From: Xylocopa sonorina
Lineage: Eukaryota > Arthropoda > Insecta > Hymenoptera > Apidae
NCBI RefSeq assembly: GCF_050948175.1
Contig: NW_027490093.1
Coordinates: 2,914,001 to 2,978,000, forward strand
Reading direction: 5' to 3'
Length of the DNA stretch: 64,000 nt
Positions 1 to 12,021 of this stretch are shown here, piece after piece; within the stretch, counting starts at the first letter, position 1; every line of letters begins with the position of its first letter. The translations under genes and the position numbers were made by a program. Below the pieces are notes generated by a model that did no database searches, was not told the DNA's origin, and saw only the letters and a list, made by a program, of their open reading frames with translations.

Positions 1-1231
1 ATAGAAATCTAATGCTACAATACGCAGAAATCTGCAAACGCTATTTCCTAGCAAGGAAGTGTCGCATTTACATTCTTTTGAGGTGAATACGAGGTATAAA
101 TAACACTCCACAATGAATATTATATCTCATCGTGAAACATAGAAATGTGATGTGATATCGCGTTTTAAGAAGCATTGGATCTCTATTGCTACGATACGCA
201 GACATCTGCAAACGTTATTTCCTAGCAAGGAAGTGTCGCATTTACATTCTTCTGAAGTGAATACAAGGTATACATGACACTTCGCAACTAATATTATATC
301 TTATCATGAAACATAGAAATGAGATGCGATATCCCGTTTCAAGAAGCATTAGAACTCTATTGCTTCGATACGTAGACATCTGCAATAGCTACTTCCAAGC
401 AAGGAAGTGTCGCATTTACATTCATTTGAAGTGTATGCGAGGTATACATAACACTTCGCAATGAATATTATATGTTATCATGAAACATAGAAATGAGATG
501 CGATATCTCGTTATAAGAATCATTATAACACGATTGCTACGATACGTAGACATCTGCAAACGCCATTTCCAAGCAAGGAAGTGTCGCATTTACATTTTTA
601 GGAAGTGTAGACGAGATATGCATAACACTCCACAGTGAATATTGTATCTTATCATGAAACAAATAATTGAGGATCGATTCGCGTTTTAAGAAGCATTAGA
701 ACCTTATTGCCACGATACGTAGACATCTGCAGACGCTATTTCCTAGCAAGGAAGTGTCGCATTTACGTTCTTTTGAAGTGAATACGAGGTATACATAGCA
801 CTCTACAATGAATATTATATCTTATCATGAAACATAGAAATGTGGAGCGATTTCGCGCATTAAGAAGCATTAGAAACCTATTCCTTCGATACGTAGACAT
901 CTGCAGACGCTATCACCTAGCTAGGAAGTGTCGCAGTTACTATCTTTTGAAGAGAATACGAGGTATACATAACAATCCACAATGAAAATTATATCTTATC
1001 ATGAAGCATATAACTGAGGATCGATTTCGCGTTTTAAGAAGCATTAGAACTCTATTGCTACGATACGTAGACATCTGCAAACGCTAATTCCTAGCAAGAA
1101 AATGTCGCATTTTCAATCTTTAGAAGTGAACTCGAGGTATACATAACACTCCAGAATGAGTATTATATCTTATCATGAAACATAGAAATGAGATGCGATA
1201 TGGCGTTTTAAGAAGCATTAGAACACTATTG

Positions 1232-1244
1232 CTACGATACGTAG
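1232..1244. other. Representative dyad 1: CTACG-ATA-CGTAG
   Basis: A 5-bp perfect inverted repeat with a 3-base spacer, centred on the conserved part of the monomer (consensus positions 21-33). It is perfect only in monomers with GCTACG. The equally common GCTTCG form breaks one pair. The core TACGTA is present in most monomers. Function is unknown, and a protein-binding or hairpin role is an inference. Confidence 0.7.
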
Positions 1245-1261
1245 ACATCTGCAGACGCTAT

Positions 1262-1275
1262 TTCCTAGCAAGGAA
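1262..1275. other. Representative dyad 2: TTCCT-AGCA-AGGAA
   Basis: A 5-bp stem with a 4-base spacer at consensus positions 51-64. This is one of the most conserved stretches of the monomer. A recurrent variant, CCTAGGAAGG, turns it into the uninterrupted 10-bp palindrome TTCCTAGGAA, for example at 63759-63768. Confidence 0.75.
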
Positions 1276-3280
1276 GTGTCGCGTTTACAGTTTTTTGAAG
1301 TGAATACGAGGTATACATAACACTCCACAATGAATATTATACCTTATCATGAAGCATATAACTGAGAAGCGGTATCGCGTTTTAAGAAGCATTAGAACTC
1401 TATTGCTACGATAAGTAGACATCTGCAGACGCTATTTCCTAGCAAGGAAGTGTCGCATTTACATTCACTTGAAGTGGATGCGAGGTATACACAACACTCC
1501 ACAATGAATATTATATCTTATCATGAAGCATATAACTGAGAAGCGGTATCGCGTTTTAAGAAGCTTTAGAACTCTATTGCTGCGATACGTAGACATCTGC
1601 AGACGCTATTTCCTAGCAAGGAAGTGTCGCATTTACATTCTTTTGAAGTGAATACGAGGTACAAACAACACTCCATAATGATTATTATATCTTATCACGA
1701 AACATAGTAGTGTGATGCGATATCGCGTTTTAAGAAGCATTAGAATTCTATTGCTTCGATACGAAGACATCTGGAAATGTAATTTCCTGGAAAGGAAGTG
1801 TCGCATATACATTACTTTGGAGTGAATACGAGTTATACATAACACTCCACAATGAAAATTATATCTTATCACGAAACATAGAAATGTGATGCGATATAGC
1901 GTTTTAAGAAGCATTTGAACTCTATTGCTACGATACGTAGACATCTGCAAACGCTATTTCCTAGCAAGGAAGTGTCGCATTTACAGTTTTTTGAAGTGAA
2001 TACGAGGTATACATAACACTCCACAATGAATATTATATCTTATCATGAAGCATATAACTGAGAAGCGGTATCGCGTTTTAAGAAGCATTAGAACTCTATT
2101 GCTACGATAAGTAGACATCTGCAGACGCTATTTCCTAGCAAGGAGTGTCGCATTTACAGTTTTTTGAAGTAAATACGAGGTATACATAACACTCCACAAT
2201 GAATATTATACCTTATCATGAAGCATATAACTGAGAAGCGGTATCGCGTTTTAAGAAGCATTAGAATTCTATTGCTTCGATACGAAGACATCTGGAAACG
2301 TAATTTCCTGGAAAGGAAGTGTCGCATATACATTACTTTGGAGTGAATACGAGTTATACATAACACTCCAAAATGAACATTATATCTTATCACGAAACAT
2401 AGAAATGTGATGCGATATAGGGTTTTAAGAAGCATTTGAACTCTATTGCTACGATACGTAGACATCTGCAAACGCTAATTCCTAGCAAGAAAATGTCGCA
2501 TTTTCAATCTTTAGAAGTGAACACGAGGTATACATAACAATCCAGAATGAGTATTATATCTTATCATGAAACATAGAAATGTGATGCGATATGGCGTTTT
2601 AAGAAGCATTAGAACACTATTGCTACGATACGTAGACATCTGCAGACGCTATTTCCTAGCAAGGAAGTGTCGCATTTACATTCTTTTGAAGTGAATACGA
2701 GGGATACACAACACTTCACAATGAATATTATATCTTATCATGAAGCATAGAAATCAGGAGCGATTTCGCGTTTTAAGAAGCATTAGAACTCTATTGCTTC
2801 GATACGTAAACATCTGCAGACGCTATTACCTAGGATGGAAGTGTCGCATTTACATTCTTTTGAAGCGAATACGAGGTATATATAACACTCCACAATGAAT
2901 ATTATATTTTAACGTGAAACATAGAAACGAGGATCGATTCGCGCTTTAAGAAGCATTAGAACTCTATTGCTACCATACATTGACATCTGCGGACGCTATT
3001 TCCTAGCAAGGAAGTGTCGCATTAACATTCTTTTGAAGCGAATACGAGGTATACATAACACTCCACAATGAACATTATATCTTATCATGAAACATAGCAA
3101 TGAGGAGCGATTTTGCATTTTAAGAAGCATTAGTACTCTATTGCATCGATAAGTAGACATCTACAGACGCTATTTCCTAGCAAGGAAGTGTCGCACTTAC
3201 ACACTTTTGAAGTGATTACGAGGTATACATAACAGTCCACAATGAATATTATATCTTATCATGAAACATAGAAATGAGAT

Positions 3281-3290
3281 GCGATATCGC
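3281..3290. other. Representative dyad 3: 10-bp palindrome GCGATATCGC
   Basis: A perfect palindrome at consensus positions 158-167, just before GTTTTAA or GATTTAA. Another clear example is 13884-13893. It is CpG-rich within an AT-rich monomer. Common variant forms (CTCG, GGCG, CCCG or TTCG in the right half) destroy the symmetry, so monomers fall into symmetric and asymmetric classes. Confidence 0.75.
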
Positions 3291-4868
3291 GATTTAAGAA
3301 GCACTGGATCTCTACTGCTACGATACGTAGGCATCTGCAAACACTACTTCCTAGCAATGAAATGTCGCATTTACATTCTTTTCAAGTGAATACGAGGTAT
3401 ACATGACACTCCGCAATGAATACTATATCTTCTCATGAAACGTAGTAATGAAATGCGACATCTCGTTTTAAGAAGCATTAGAACTCTATTGTTTCGATAC
3501 CTAGACATCTGGAAACTCTATTTCCTAGCAAGGAGGTGTCGCATTTACATTCGTTTGAAGTGTATGCGAGGTATACATGACAATTCGCAATGAATATTAT
3601 ATCTTATCATGAAGCATATAAATGGGGAGCGATTTGGGGTTTAGGAAGCATTAGAACCCTATTGCTTCGATACGTAGACATCTGCCATCGCTATATCCTA
3701 GCAAGGAAGTGTCGCATTTACATTCATTTGAAGTGTATGCGAGGTATTCAGGACACTTCGCAATGAATATTATATCTAATCATGAAACATAGAAATGAGT
3801 TGCGATATCGCGTTCTAAGAAGGATTAGAACTCCAATGCTACGATACGTAGGCATCTGCAGGCGCTATTTCCTAGCAAGGAAGTGCCGCATTTGCATCCA
3901 TTTGAAGTGTATGCGAGGTATACACGACACTTCGCAATGAATATTATATCTCATCATGAAAAATGGAAATGAGATGCGATATCGCGTTTTAAGAAGCGTT
4001 AGAAACCTATTGCTACGATACGTAGACATCTGTAAACGCTATTTCCTAGCAAGCAAGTGTCGCATTTACATTCATTTGAAGTGTATGCGAGGAACACATG
4101 ACACTTCGTAATGAATATTATATCTTAACATGAGACATTGAATTGAGATGCGATATCGCGATTTAAGATGCATTAGATCTCTATTGCTTCGGTACGTAGA
4201 CATCTGCAAACGCTACTTCCTAGCAAGTAAGTGTCGCATTTACATTCTTTTGAAGTGAATACGAGGTATACATAACACTGCACAATGAATGTTATATCTT
4301 ATCATGAAACATAGTAATGAGATGTGATATCGCGATTTAAGAAGCATTAGAACTCTATTGCTTTGATACGTAGACATCTGCAAACGCTATTTCCTAGCAA
4401 GGAAGTGTCGCATTTACATTCATCCCAAGTGTATGCGAGGTATACGTGATACTTCGCAATGAATAATATATCTTACCATGAAACATAGGAATGGGATGCG
4501 ATATCTCGTTTTAAGAAGCATTAGAATTCTTTTGCTTCGATACGTACACATCTGCAAACGCTATTTCCTAGCAAGGAAGTGTCTCATTTACATTCTTCTG
4601 AAGTGTATGCGAGGTATAAGTGATTCTTCGCAATGAATACTATATCCTATCATGAAACATAGAAACGAGATGTGACATCCCGTTCCAAGAAGCATTAGAA
4701 ATCTATTGCTTCGATACGTAGACATCAGCAATCGCTTTTTCCTAGCAAGGAAGTGTCGCATTTACATTGATTTGAGGTAAAAACGAGGAATACATGAAAC
4801 TTCGCAATGAATATTATATCTTATCATGAAACATAGAAATGAGATGCGATATCGCGTTTTGGGATGCA

Positions 4869-7800
4869 ATAGAAATCTAATGCTACAATACGCAGAAATC
4901 TGCAAACGCTATTTCCTAGCAAGGAAGTGTCGCATTTACATTCTTTTGAGGTGAATACGAGGTATAAATAACACTCCACAATGAATATTATATCTCATCG
5001 TGAAACATAGAAATGTGATGTGATATCGCGTTTTAAGAAGCATTGGATCTCTATTGCTACGATACGCAGACATCTGCAAACGTTATTTCCTAGCAAGGAA
5101 GTGTCGCATTTACATTCTTCTGAAGTGAATACAAGGTATACATGACACTTCGCAACTAATATTATATCTTATCATGAAACATAGAAATGAGATGCGATAT
5201 CCCGTTTCAAGAAGCATTAGAACTCTATTGCTTCGATACGTAGACATCTGCAATAGCTACTTCCAAGCAAGGAAGTGTCGCATTTACATTCATTTGAAGT
5301 GTATGCGAGGTATACATAACACTTCGCAATGAATATTATATGTTATCATGAAACATAGAAATGAGATGCGATATCTCGTTATAAGAATCATTATAACACG
5401 ATTGCTACGATACGTAGACATCTGCAAACGCCATTTCCAAGCAAGGAAGTGTCGCATTTACATTTTTAGGAAGTGTAGACGAGATATGCATAACACTCCA
5501 CAGTGAATATTGTATCTTATCATGAAACAAATAATTGAGGATCGATTCGCGTTTTAAGAAGCATTAGAACCTTATTGCCACGATACGTAGACATCTGCAG
5601 ACGCTATTTCCTAGCAAGGAAGTGTCGCATTTACGTTCTTTTGAAGTGAATACGAGGTATACATAGCACTCTACAATGAATATTATATCTTATCATGAAA
5701 CATAGAAATGTGGAGCGATTTCGCGCATTAAGAAGCATTAGAAACCTATTCCTTCGATACGTAGACATCTGCAGACGCTATCACCTAGCTAGGAAGTGTC
5801 GCAGTTACTATCTTTTGAAGAGAATACGAGGTATACATAACAATCCACAATGAAAATTATATCTTATCATGAAGCATATAACTGAGGATCGATTTCGCGT
5901 TTTAAGAAGCATTAGAACTCTATTGCTACGATACGTAGACATCTGCAAACGCTAATTCCTAGCAAGAAAATGTCGCATTTTCAATCTTTAGAAGTGAACT
6001 CGAGGTATACATAACACTCCAGAATGAGTATTATATCTTATCATGAAACATAGAAATGAGATGCGATATGGCGTTTTAAGAAGCATTAGAACACTATTGC
6101 TACGATACGTAGACATCTGCAGACGCTATTTCCTAGCAAGGAAGTGTCGCGTTTACAGTTTTTTGAAGTGAATACGAGGTATACATAACACTCCACAATG
6201 AATATTATACCTTATCATGAAGCATATAACTGAGAAGCGGTATCGCGTTTTAAGAAGCATTAGAACTCTATTGCTACGATAAGTAGACATCTGCAGACGC
6301 TATTTCCTAGCAAGGAAGTGTCGCATTTACATTCACTTGAAGTGGATGCGAGGTATACACAACACTCCACAATGAATATTATATCTTATCATGAAGCATA
6401 TAACTGAGAAGCGGTATCGCGTTTTAAGAAGCTTTAGAACTCTATTGCTGCGATACGTAGACATCTGCAGACGCTATTTCCTAGCAAGGAAGTGTCGCAT
6501 TTACATTCTTTTGAAGTGAATACGAGGTACAAACAACACTCCATAATGATTATTATATCTTATCACGAAACATAGTAGTGTGATGCGATATCGCGTTTTA
6601 AGAAGCATTAGAATTCTATTGCTTCGATACGAAGACATCTGGAAATGTAATTTCCTGGAAAGGAAGTGTCGCATATACATTACTTTGGAGTGAATACGAG
6701 TTATACATAACACTCCACAATGAAAATTATATCTTATCACGAAACATAGAAATGTGATGCGATATAGCGTTTTAAGAAGCATTTGAACTCTATTGCTACG
6801 ATACGTAGACATCTGCAAACGCTATTTCCTAGCAAGGAAGTGTCACATTTACAGTTTTTTGAAGTGAATACGAGGTATACATAACACTCCACAATGAATA
6901 TTATATCTTATCATGAAGCATATAACTGAGAAGCGGTATCGCGTTTTAAGAAGCATTAGAACTCTATTGCTACGATAAGTAGACATCTGCAGACGCTATT
7001 TCCTAGCAAGGAGTGTCGCATTTACAGTTTTTTGAAGTAAATACGAGGTATACATAACACTCCACAATGAATATTATACCTTATCATGAAGCATATAACT
7101 GAGAAGCGGTATCGCGTTTTAAGAAGCATTAGAATTCTATTGCTTCGATACGAAGACATCTGGAAACGTAATTTCCTGGAAAGGAAGTGTCGCATATACA
7201 TTACTTTGGAGTGAATACGAGTTATACATAACACTCCAAAATGAACATTATATCTTATCACGAAACATAGAAATGTGATGCGATATAGCGTTTTAAGAAG
7301 CATTTGAACTCTATTGCTACGATACGTAGACATCTGCAAACGCTAATTCCTAGCAAGAAAATGTCGCATTTTCAATCTTTAGAAGTGAACACGAGGTATA
7401 CATAACAATCCAGAATGAGTATTATATCTTATCATGAAACATAGAAATGTGATGCGATATGGCGTTTTAAGAAGCATTAGAACACTATTGCTACGATACG
7501 TAGACATCTGCAGACGCTATTTCCTAGCAAGGAAGTGTCGCATTTACATTCTTTTGAAGTGAATACGAGGGATACACAACACTTCACAATGAATATTATA
7601 TCTTATCATGAAGCATAGAAATCAGGAGCGATTTCGCGTTTTAAGAAGCATTAGAACTCTATTGCTTCGATACGTAAACATCTGCAGACGCTATTACCTA
7701 GGATGGAAGTGTCGCATTTACATTCTTTTGAAGCGAATACGAGGTATATATAACACTCCACAATGAATATTATATTTTAACGTGAAACATAGAAACGAGG

Positions 7801-8553
7801 ATCGATTCGCGCTTTAAGAAGCATTAGAACTCTATTGCTACCATACATTGACATCTGCGGACGCTATTTCCTAGCAAGGAAGTGTCGCATTAACATTCTT
7901 TTGAAGCGAATACGAGGTATACATAACACTCCACAATGAACATTATATCTTATCATGAAACATAGCAATGAGGAGCGATTTTGCATTTTAAGAAGCATTA
8001 GTACTCTATTGCATCGATAAGTAGACATCTACAGACGCTATTTCCTAGCAAGGAAGTGTCGCACTTACACACTTTTGAAGTGATTACGAGGTATACATAA
8101 CAGTCCACAATGAATATTATATCTTATCACGAAACATAGAAATGAGATGCGATATCGCGATTTAAGAAGCACTGGATCTCTACTGCTACGATACGTAGGC
8201 ATCTGCAAACACTACTTCCTAGCAATGAAATGTCGCATTTACATTCTTTTCAAGTGAATACGAGGTATACATGACACTCCGCAATGAATAAAATATCTTC
8301 TCATGAAACGTAGTAATGAAATGCGACATCTCGTTTTAAGAAGCATTAGAACTCTATTGTTTCGATACCTAGACATCTGGAAACTCTATTTCCTAGCAAG
8401 GAGGTGTCGCATTTACATTCGTTTGAAGTGTATGCGAGGTATACATGACAATTCGCAATGAATATTATATCTTATCATGAAGCATATAAATGGGGAGCGA
8501 TTTGGGGTTTAGGAAGCATTAGAACCCTATTGCTTCGATACGTAGACATCTGC
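4869..8553 (+). repeat. Large repeat unit 1, copy 2 (truncated, 3685 bp)
   Basis: This copy matches 1-3685 almost base for base. The few differences I found include TGTCGC at 1974 against TGTCAC at 6842, GATATAGGG near 2417 against GATATAGCG near 7285, ATGAAACATAG near 3260 against ACGAAACATAG near 8128, and AATACTATAT near 3418 against AATAAAATAT near 8286. It ends inside a monomer: after the shared TCTGC the original continues CATCG and the copy continues AGACG. That is the signature of an exchange with a different monomer in the same register. Confidence 0.93.
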
Positions 8554-9213
8554 AGACGCTATTTCCTAGCAAGTAAGTGACGCATTATCATTCTTTTGAA
8601 GTGAATGCGAGGAATAAATAACAATCCACAATGCATATTATACCTGATCACGAAACATAGAAATGAGATGCGAAATCGCGATTTAAGAAGCATTAGAACT
8701 CCATTGCTACGATTCAGAGACATCTGCAAAAGCCATTTCCTAGCAAGGAAGTGTCGCATTTACATTCTTTTGAAGTGAATACGAGGTATACATGACACTT
8801 CGCAATGAATATTATATCTTATCATGAAACATAGAAATTAGTCGATATCGCGTTTTAACAAACTTTAGATCTCTAGTACTACGATGCGTAGACATCTGCC
8901 AACGCTATTTCCAAGCAAGTAAGTGTCGCACTTACACTCTTTTGAAGCGAATACGAGGTATACATAACAATGCACAATGAATAGTATATCTTATCATGAA
9001 ACATAGAAATGAGATGCGATATCTCGTTTTGAGAAGCATTAGAACTCCATTGCTACGATACGTAGACATCTGCAAACGCTACTTCCTAGCAAGGAAGTGT
9101 CGCAGTTACAATCTTTTGAAAGGAATACAAGGTATACATGACACTCCGCAATGAATATTGTATCTTATAATGAAACATAGAAATGAGATGAGATATCGTG
9201 TTTTAAGAAGCGT
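8554..9213 (+). repeat. Diverged satellite monomers between large duplications
   Basis: About 3.8 monomers of the same 174-bp family, with no high-identity partner that I found in the window. The monomers mix the two common forms of the mid-region: ATAACA with a following CCAC or GCAC, and ATGACACTTCGC. No other sequence type interrupts them. Confidence 0.85.
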
Positions 9214-10257
9214 TAGAACTCTATTGCTTCGATAGGTAGATATCTGCATACGCTGTTTCCTAGCAAGGATGTGTCGCATTTACCTACATTTGAACTGAAC
9301 ACGAGTGATACATAACACTGCTCAATGTGTATTATATCTTATCGTGAAACATAGTAATGAGAAGCGATATCGCGCTTTAAGAAGCATTAGAACTCCATTG
9401 CTTCGATACGTAGACATCTGCCATCGCTATTTCCTAGCAAGGAAGAGTCACATTTAGATTCTTTTGAGGTGTATACGAGGTATGCATGACACTTCGCAAT
9501 GAATATTATATCTTATCGTGAGACATACTAATGAGATGCGATATCGCGTTTTAAGAAGCATCAGAACTCTATTGCTTAGAAACGTACACAACTGCAAACG
9601 CTACTTCCTAGCAAGGAAGTCTCGCCCTTTCATTCATTTGAAGTGAAGACTAGGTATACATGACATTTCGCAATGAATATTATATCTTATCATGAAACAT
9701 AGAAATGAGATGCGACATCTCGCTCTAAGAAGCATTAGAACTCTATTGCTTCGATAAGTAGATATCTGCAAACGTTATTTCCTAGCAAGGAAGTGACGCG
9801 TTATCATTCTTTTGATGTGAGTACGAGGTATACATAACACTCCACAGTGAATATTATATCTTATCAGCAAACATAGAAATGAGATGCGATATCGCGTTTT
9901 GAGAAGCATTAGAACGCTAATGCTACGCTACGTAGACTTCTGCAAACGCTATTTCCTAGCAAGCGAGTGTCGCATTTACATTCATTTGTAGTGTATGCGA
10001 GGTATACAAGACACTTCGCAATGAATAATATATCTTATCATGAAACATAGAAATGAGATGCGATATCGCTTTTTACGAAGCATTAGAACTCTATTGCTTC
10101 GATACGTAGACATCTGCAAACGTTATTTTCAAGCATGGAAGTGTCGTATTTACATTCATTTGAAGTGTAGACGAGGAAAACATAACACTTCGTAATGAAT
10201 ATTATATCTTAACATGAAACATTGAAATGAGGTGCGATATCGCGTTTTCAGAAGCAT
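9214..10257 (+). repeat. Hexamer repeat unit, copy 1 (1044 bp, 6 monomers)
   Basis: The segment from about 9214 recurs 1044 bp downstream, exactly 6 x 174. Diagnostic shared sites include TATCTGCATACGCTGTTTCC (9241 and 10285), TACCTACATTTGAACTG and the unusual GCTTAGAAACGTACACAACTG. Single-base differences include CGATAGG against CGATACG near 9230 and CGATAAG against CGATACG near 9753. The last 195 bp (10063-10257) are not carried into copy 2. Confidence 0.9.
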
Positions 10258-11106
10258 TAGAACTCTATTGCTTCGATACGTAGATATCTGCATACGCTGT
10301 TTCCTAGCAAGGATGTGTCGCATTTACCTACATTTGAACTGAACACGAGTGATACATAACACTGCTCAATGTGTATTATATCTTATCGTGAAACATAGTA
10401 ATGAGAAGCGATATCGCGCTTTAAGAAGCATTAGAACTCCATTGCTTCGATACGTAGACATCTGCCATCGCTATTTCCTAGCAAGGAAGAGTCACATTTA
10501 GATTCTTTTGAGGTGTATACGAGGTATGCATGACACTTCGCAATGAATATTATATCTTATCGTGAGACATACTAATGAGATGCGATATCGCGTTTTAAGA
10601 AGCATCAGAACTCTATTGCTTAGAAACGTACACAACTGCAAACGCTACTTCCTAGCAAGGAAGTCTCGCCCTTTCATTCATTTGAAGTGAAGACTAGGTA
10701 TACATGACATTTCGCAATGAATATTATATCTTATCATGAAACATAGAAATGAGATGCGACATCTCGCTCTAAGAAGCATTAGAACTCTATTGCTTCGATA
10801 CGTAGATATCTGCAAACGTTATTTCCTAGCAAGGAAGTGACGCGTTATCATTCTTTTGATGTGAGTACGAGGTATACATAACACTCCACAGTGAATATTA
10901 TATCTTATCAGCAAACATAGAAATGAGATGCGATATCGCGTTTTGAGAAGCATTAGAACGCTAATGCTACGCTACGTAGACTTCTGCAAACGCTATTTCC
11001 TAGCAAGCGAGTGTCGCATTTACATTCATTTGTAGTGTATGCGAGGTATACAAGACACTTCGCAATGAATAATATATCTTATCATGAAACATAGAAATGA
11101 GATGCG
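10258..11106 (+). repeat. Hexamer repeat unit, copy 2 (truncated, 849 bp)
   Basis: This copy follows 9214-10062 at an offset of 1044 and then leaves it at 11107, where GATGCGATATCGC in copy 1 becomes GATGCGCTATCGC and the following monomer differs throughout. The break lies in the palindromic GCGATATCGC part of the monomer. Confidence 0.9.
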
Positions 11107-11780
11107 CTATCGCGATTTAAGAAGCATGAGGACTCCATTGCTACGATACATGGACATCTGCATAAGCTATTTCCTAGCAAGGAAGTGACGCATTATCATC
11201 CTTTTCAATTGAATACGAGGTATTCATAACACTGCACAATGAATATTATATCTTATCATGATACATTGAAATGAGATTCGTTATCACGTTTTAAGAAGCA
11301 GGAGAACTCTATTGCTTCGATACGTTGACATCTGGAAGAGTAACTCCAGCAACGAAGTGTCGCATTTGAATTCATTTGAAGTGCATACGAGGCACACATG
11401 CCACTTCGCAGTGTATATTATATCTTATCATGAAATATAGAAATGAAATGCGATATCGCGTCTTGAGAAGCATCAGAACTCCATTGCTTTGATACGTAGA
11501 AAACTGCAAACGCTACTTCCTACCAAGGAAGTGTCGCACTTACATTCATTTGAAGTGTGGACGAGGAACACATAACACTTCGTAATGAATATTATATCTT
11601 AACATGAAACATTGAATTGAGATGCGATATCGCGTTTTAAAAAGCACTAGAACTCTATTCCTTCGATACGTAGACATCTACAAACGCTATTTCCTAGCAA
11701 GGAAGTGACGCATTTACATTCATTTGAAGTGTATGCGAGGTATAAGTGACAATTCGCAATGAATATTTTATCTTATCATG
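11107..11780 (+). repeat. Diverged monomers separating two copies of a 241-bp segment
   Basis: About four diverged monomers. One is shortened near 11335-11350 (CTGGAAGAGTAACTCCAGC) by about 2 bases relative to the usual length. The block lies between the end of the truncated hexamer copy and a re-used segment at 11781, so it may be the original neighbour of that segment or a later insertion. Confidence 0.8.
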
Positions 11781-12021
11781 AACATAGAAATGAGATGCGA
11801 TATCGCTTTTTACGAAGCATTAGAACTCTATTGCTTCGATACGTAGACATCTGCAAACGTTATTTTCAAGCATGGAAGTGTCGCATTTACATTCATTTGA
11901 AGTGTAGACGAGGAAAACATAACACTTCGTAATGAATATTATATCTTAACATGAAACATTGAAATGAGGTGCGATATCGCGTTTTCAGAAGCATTAGAAC
12001 TCTATTGCTTCGATACGTAGA
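11781..12021 (+). repeat. Re-used 241-bp segment matching 10044-10284
   Basis: This segment matches 10044-10284 at an offset of 1737 (10 x 174 minus 3). It includes the distinctive CGCTTTTTACGAAGC and CGTTATTTTCAAGCATGG. I saw one clear difference: TGTCGTATT in the first copy and TGTCGCATT here. To the right, the first copy continues TAGATATCTG and this one continues TAGAGAGCTGG. It covers the 195 bp that the hexamer copy 2 lacks. Confidence 0.85.

Larger units (their letters stand above)
1..4868 (+). repeat. Large repeat unit 1, copy 1 (4868 bp, about 28 monomers)
   Basis: Sequence from position 1 reappears at 4869 with a constant offset of 4868, which is 28 x 174 minus 4. The small indels are shared by both copies, for example a 1-base loss in the AAGGAGTGTCGC monomer near 2142 and shortened GAGGATCGATTCG monomers near 669 and 2932. 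The true left edge may lie outside the window. The last 1183 bp (3686-4868, about 6.8 monomers) have no counterpart in copy 2. The unit contains several consecutive monomers of a subtype with CATATAACTGAG and AAGCGGTATCGCG, for example between about 1000 and 2260. Confidence 0.93.
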
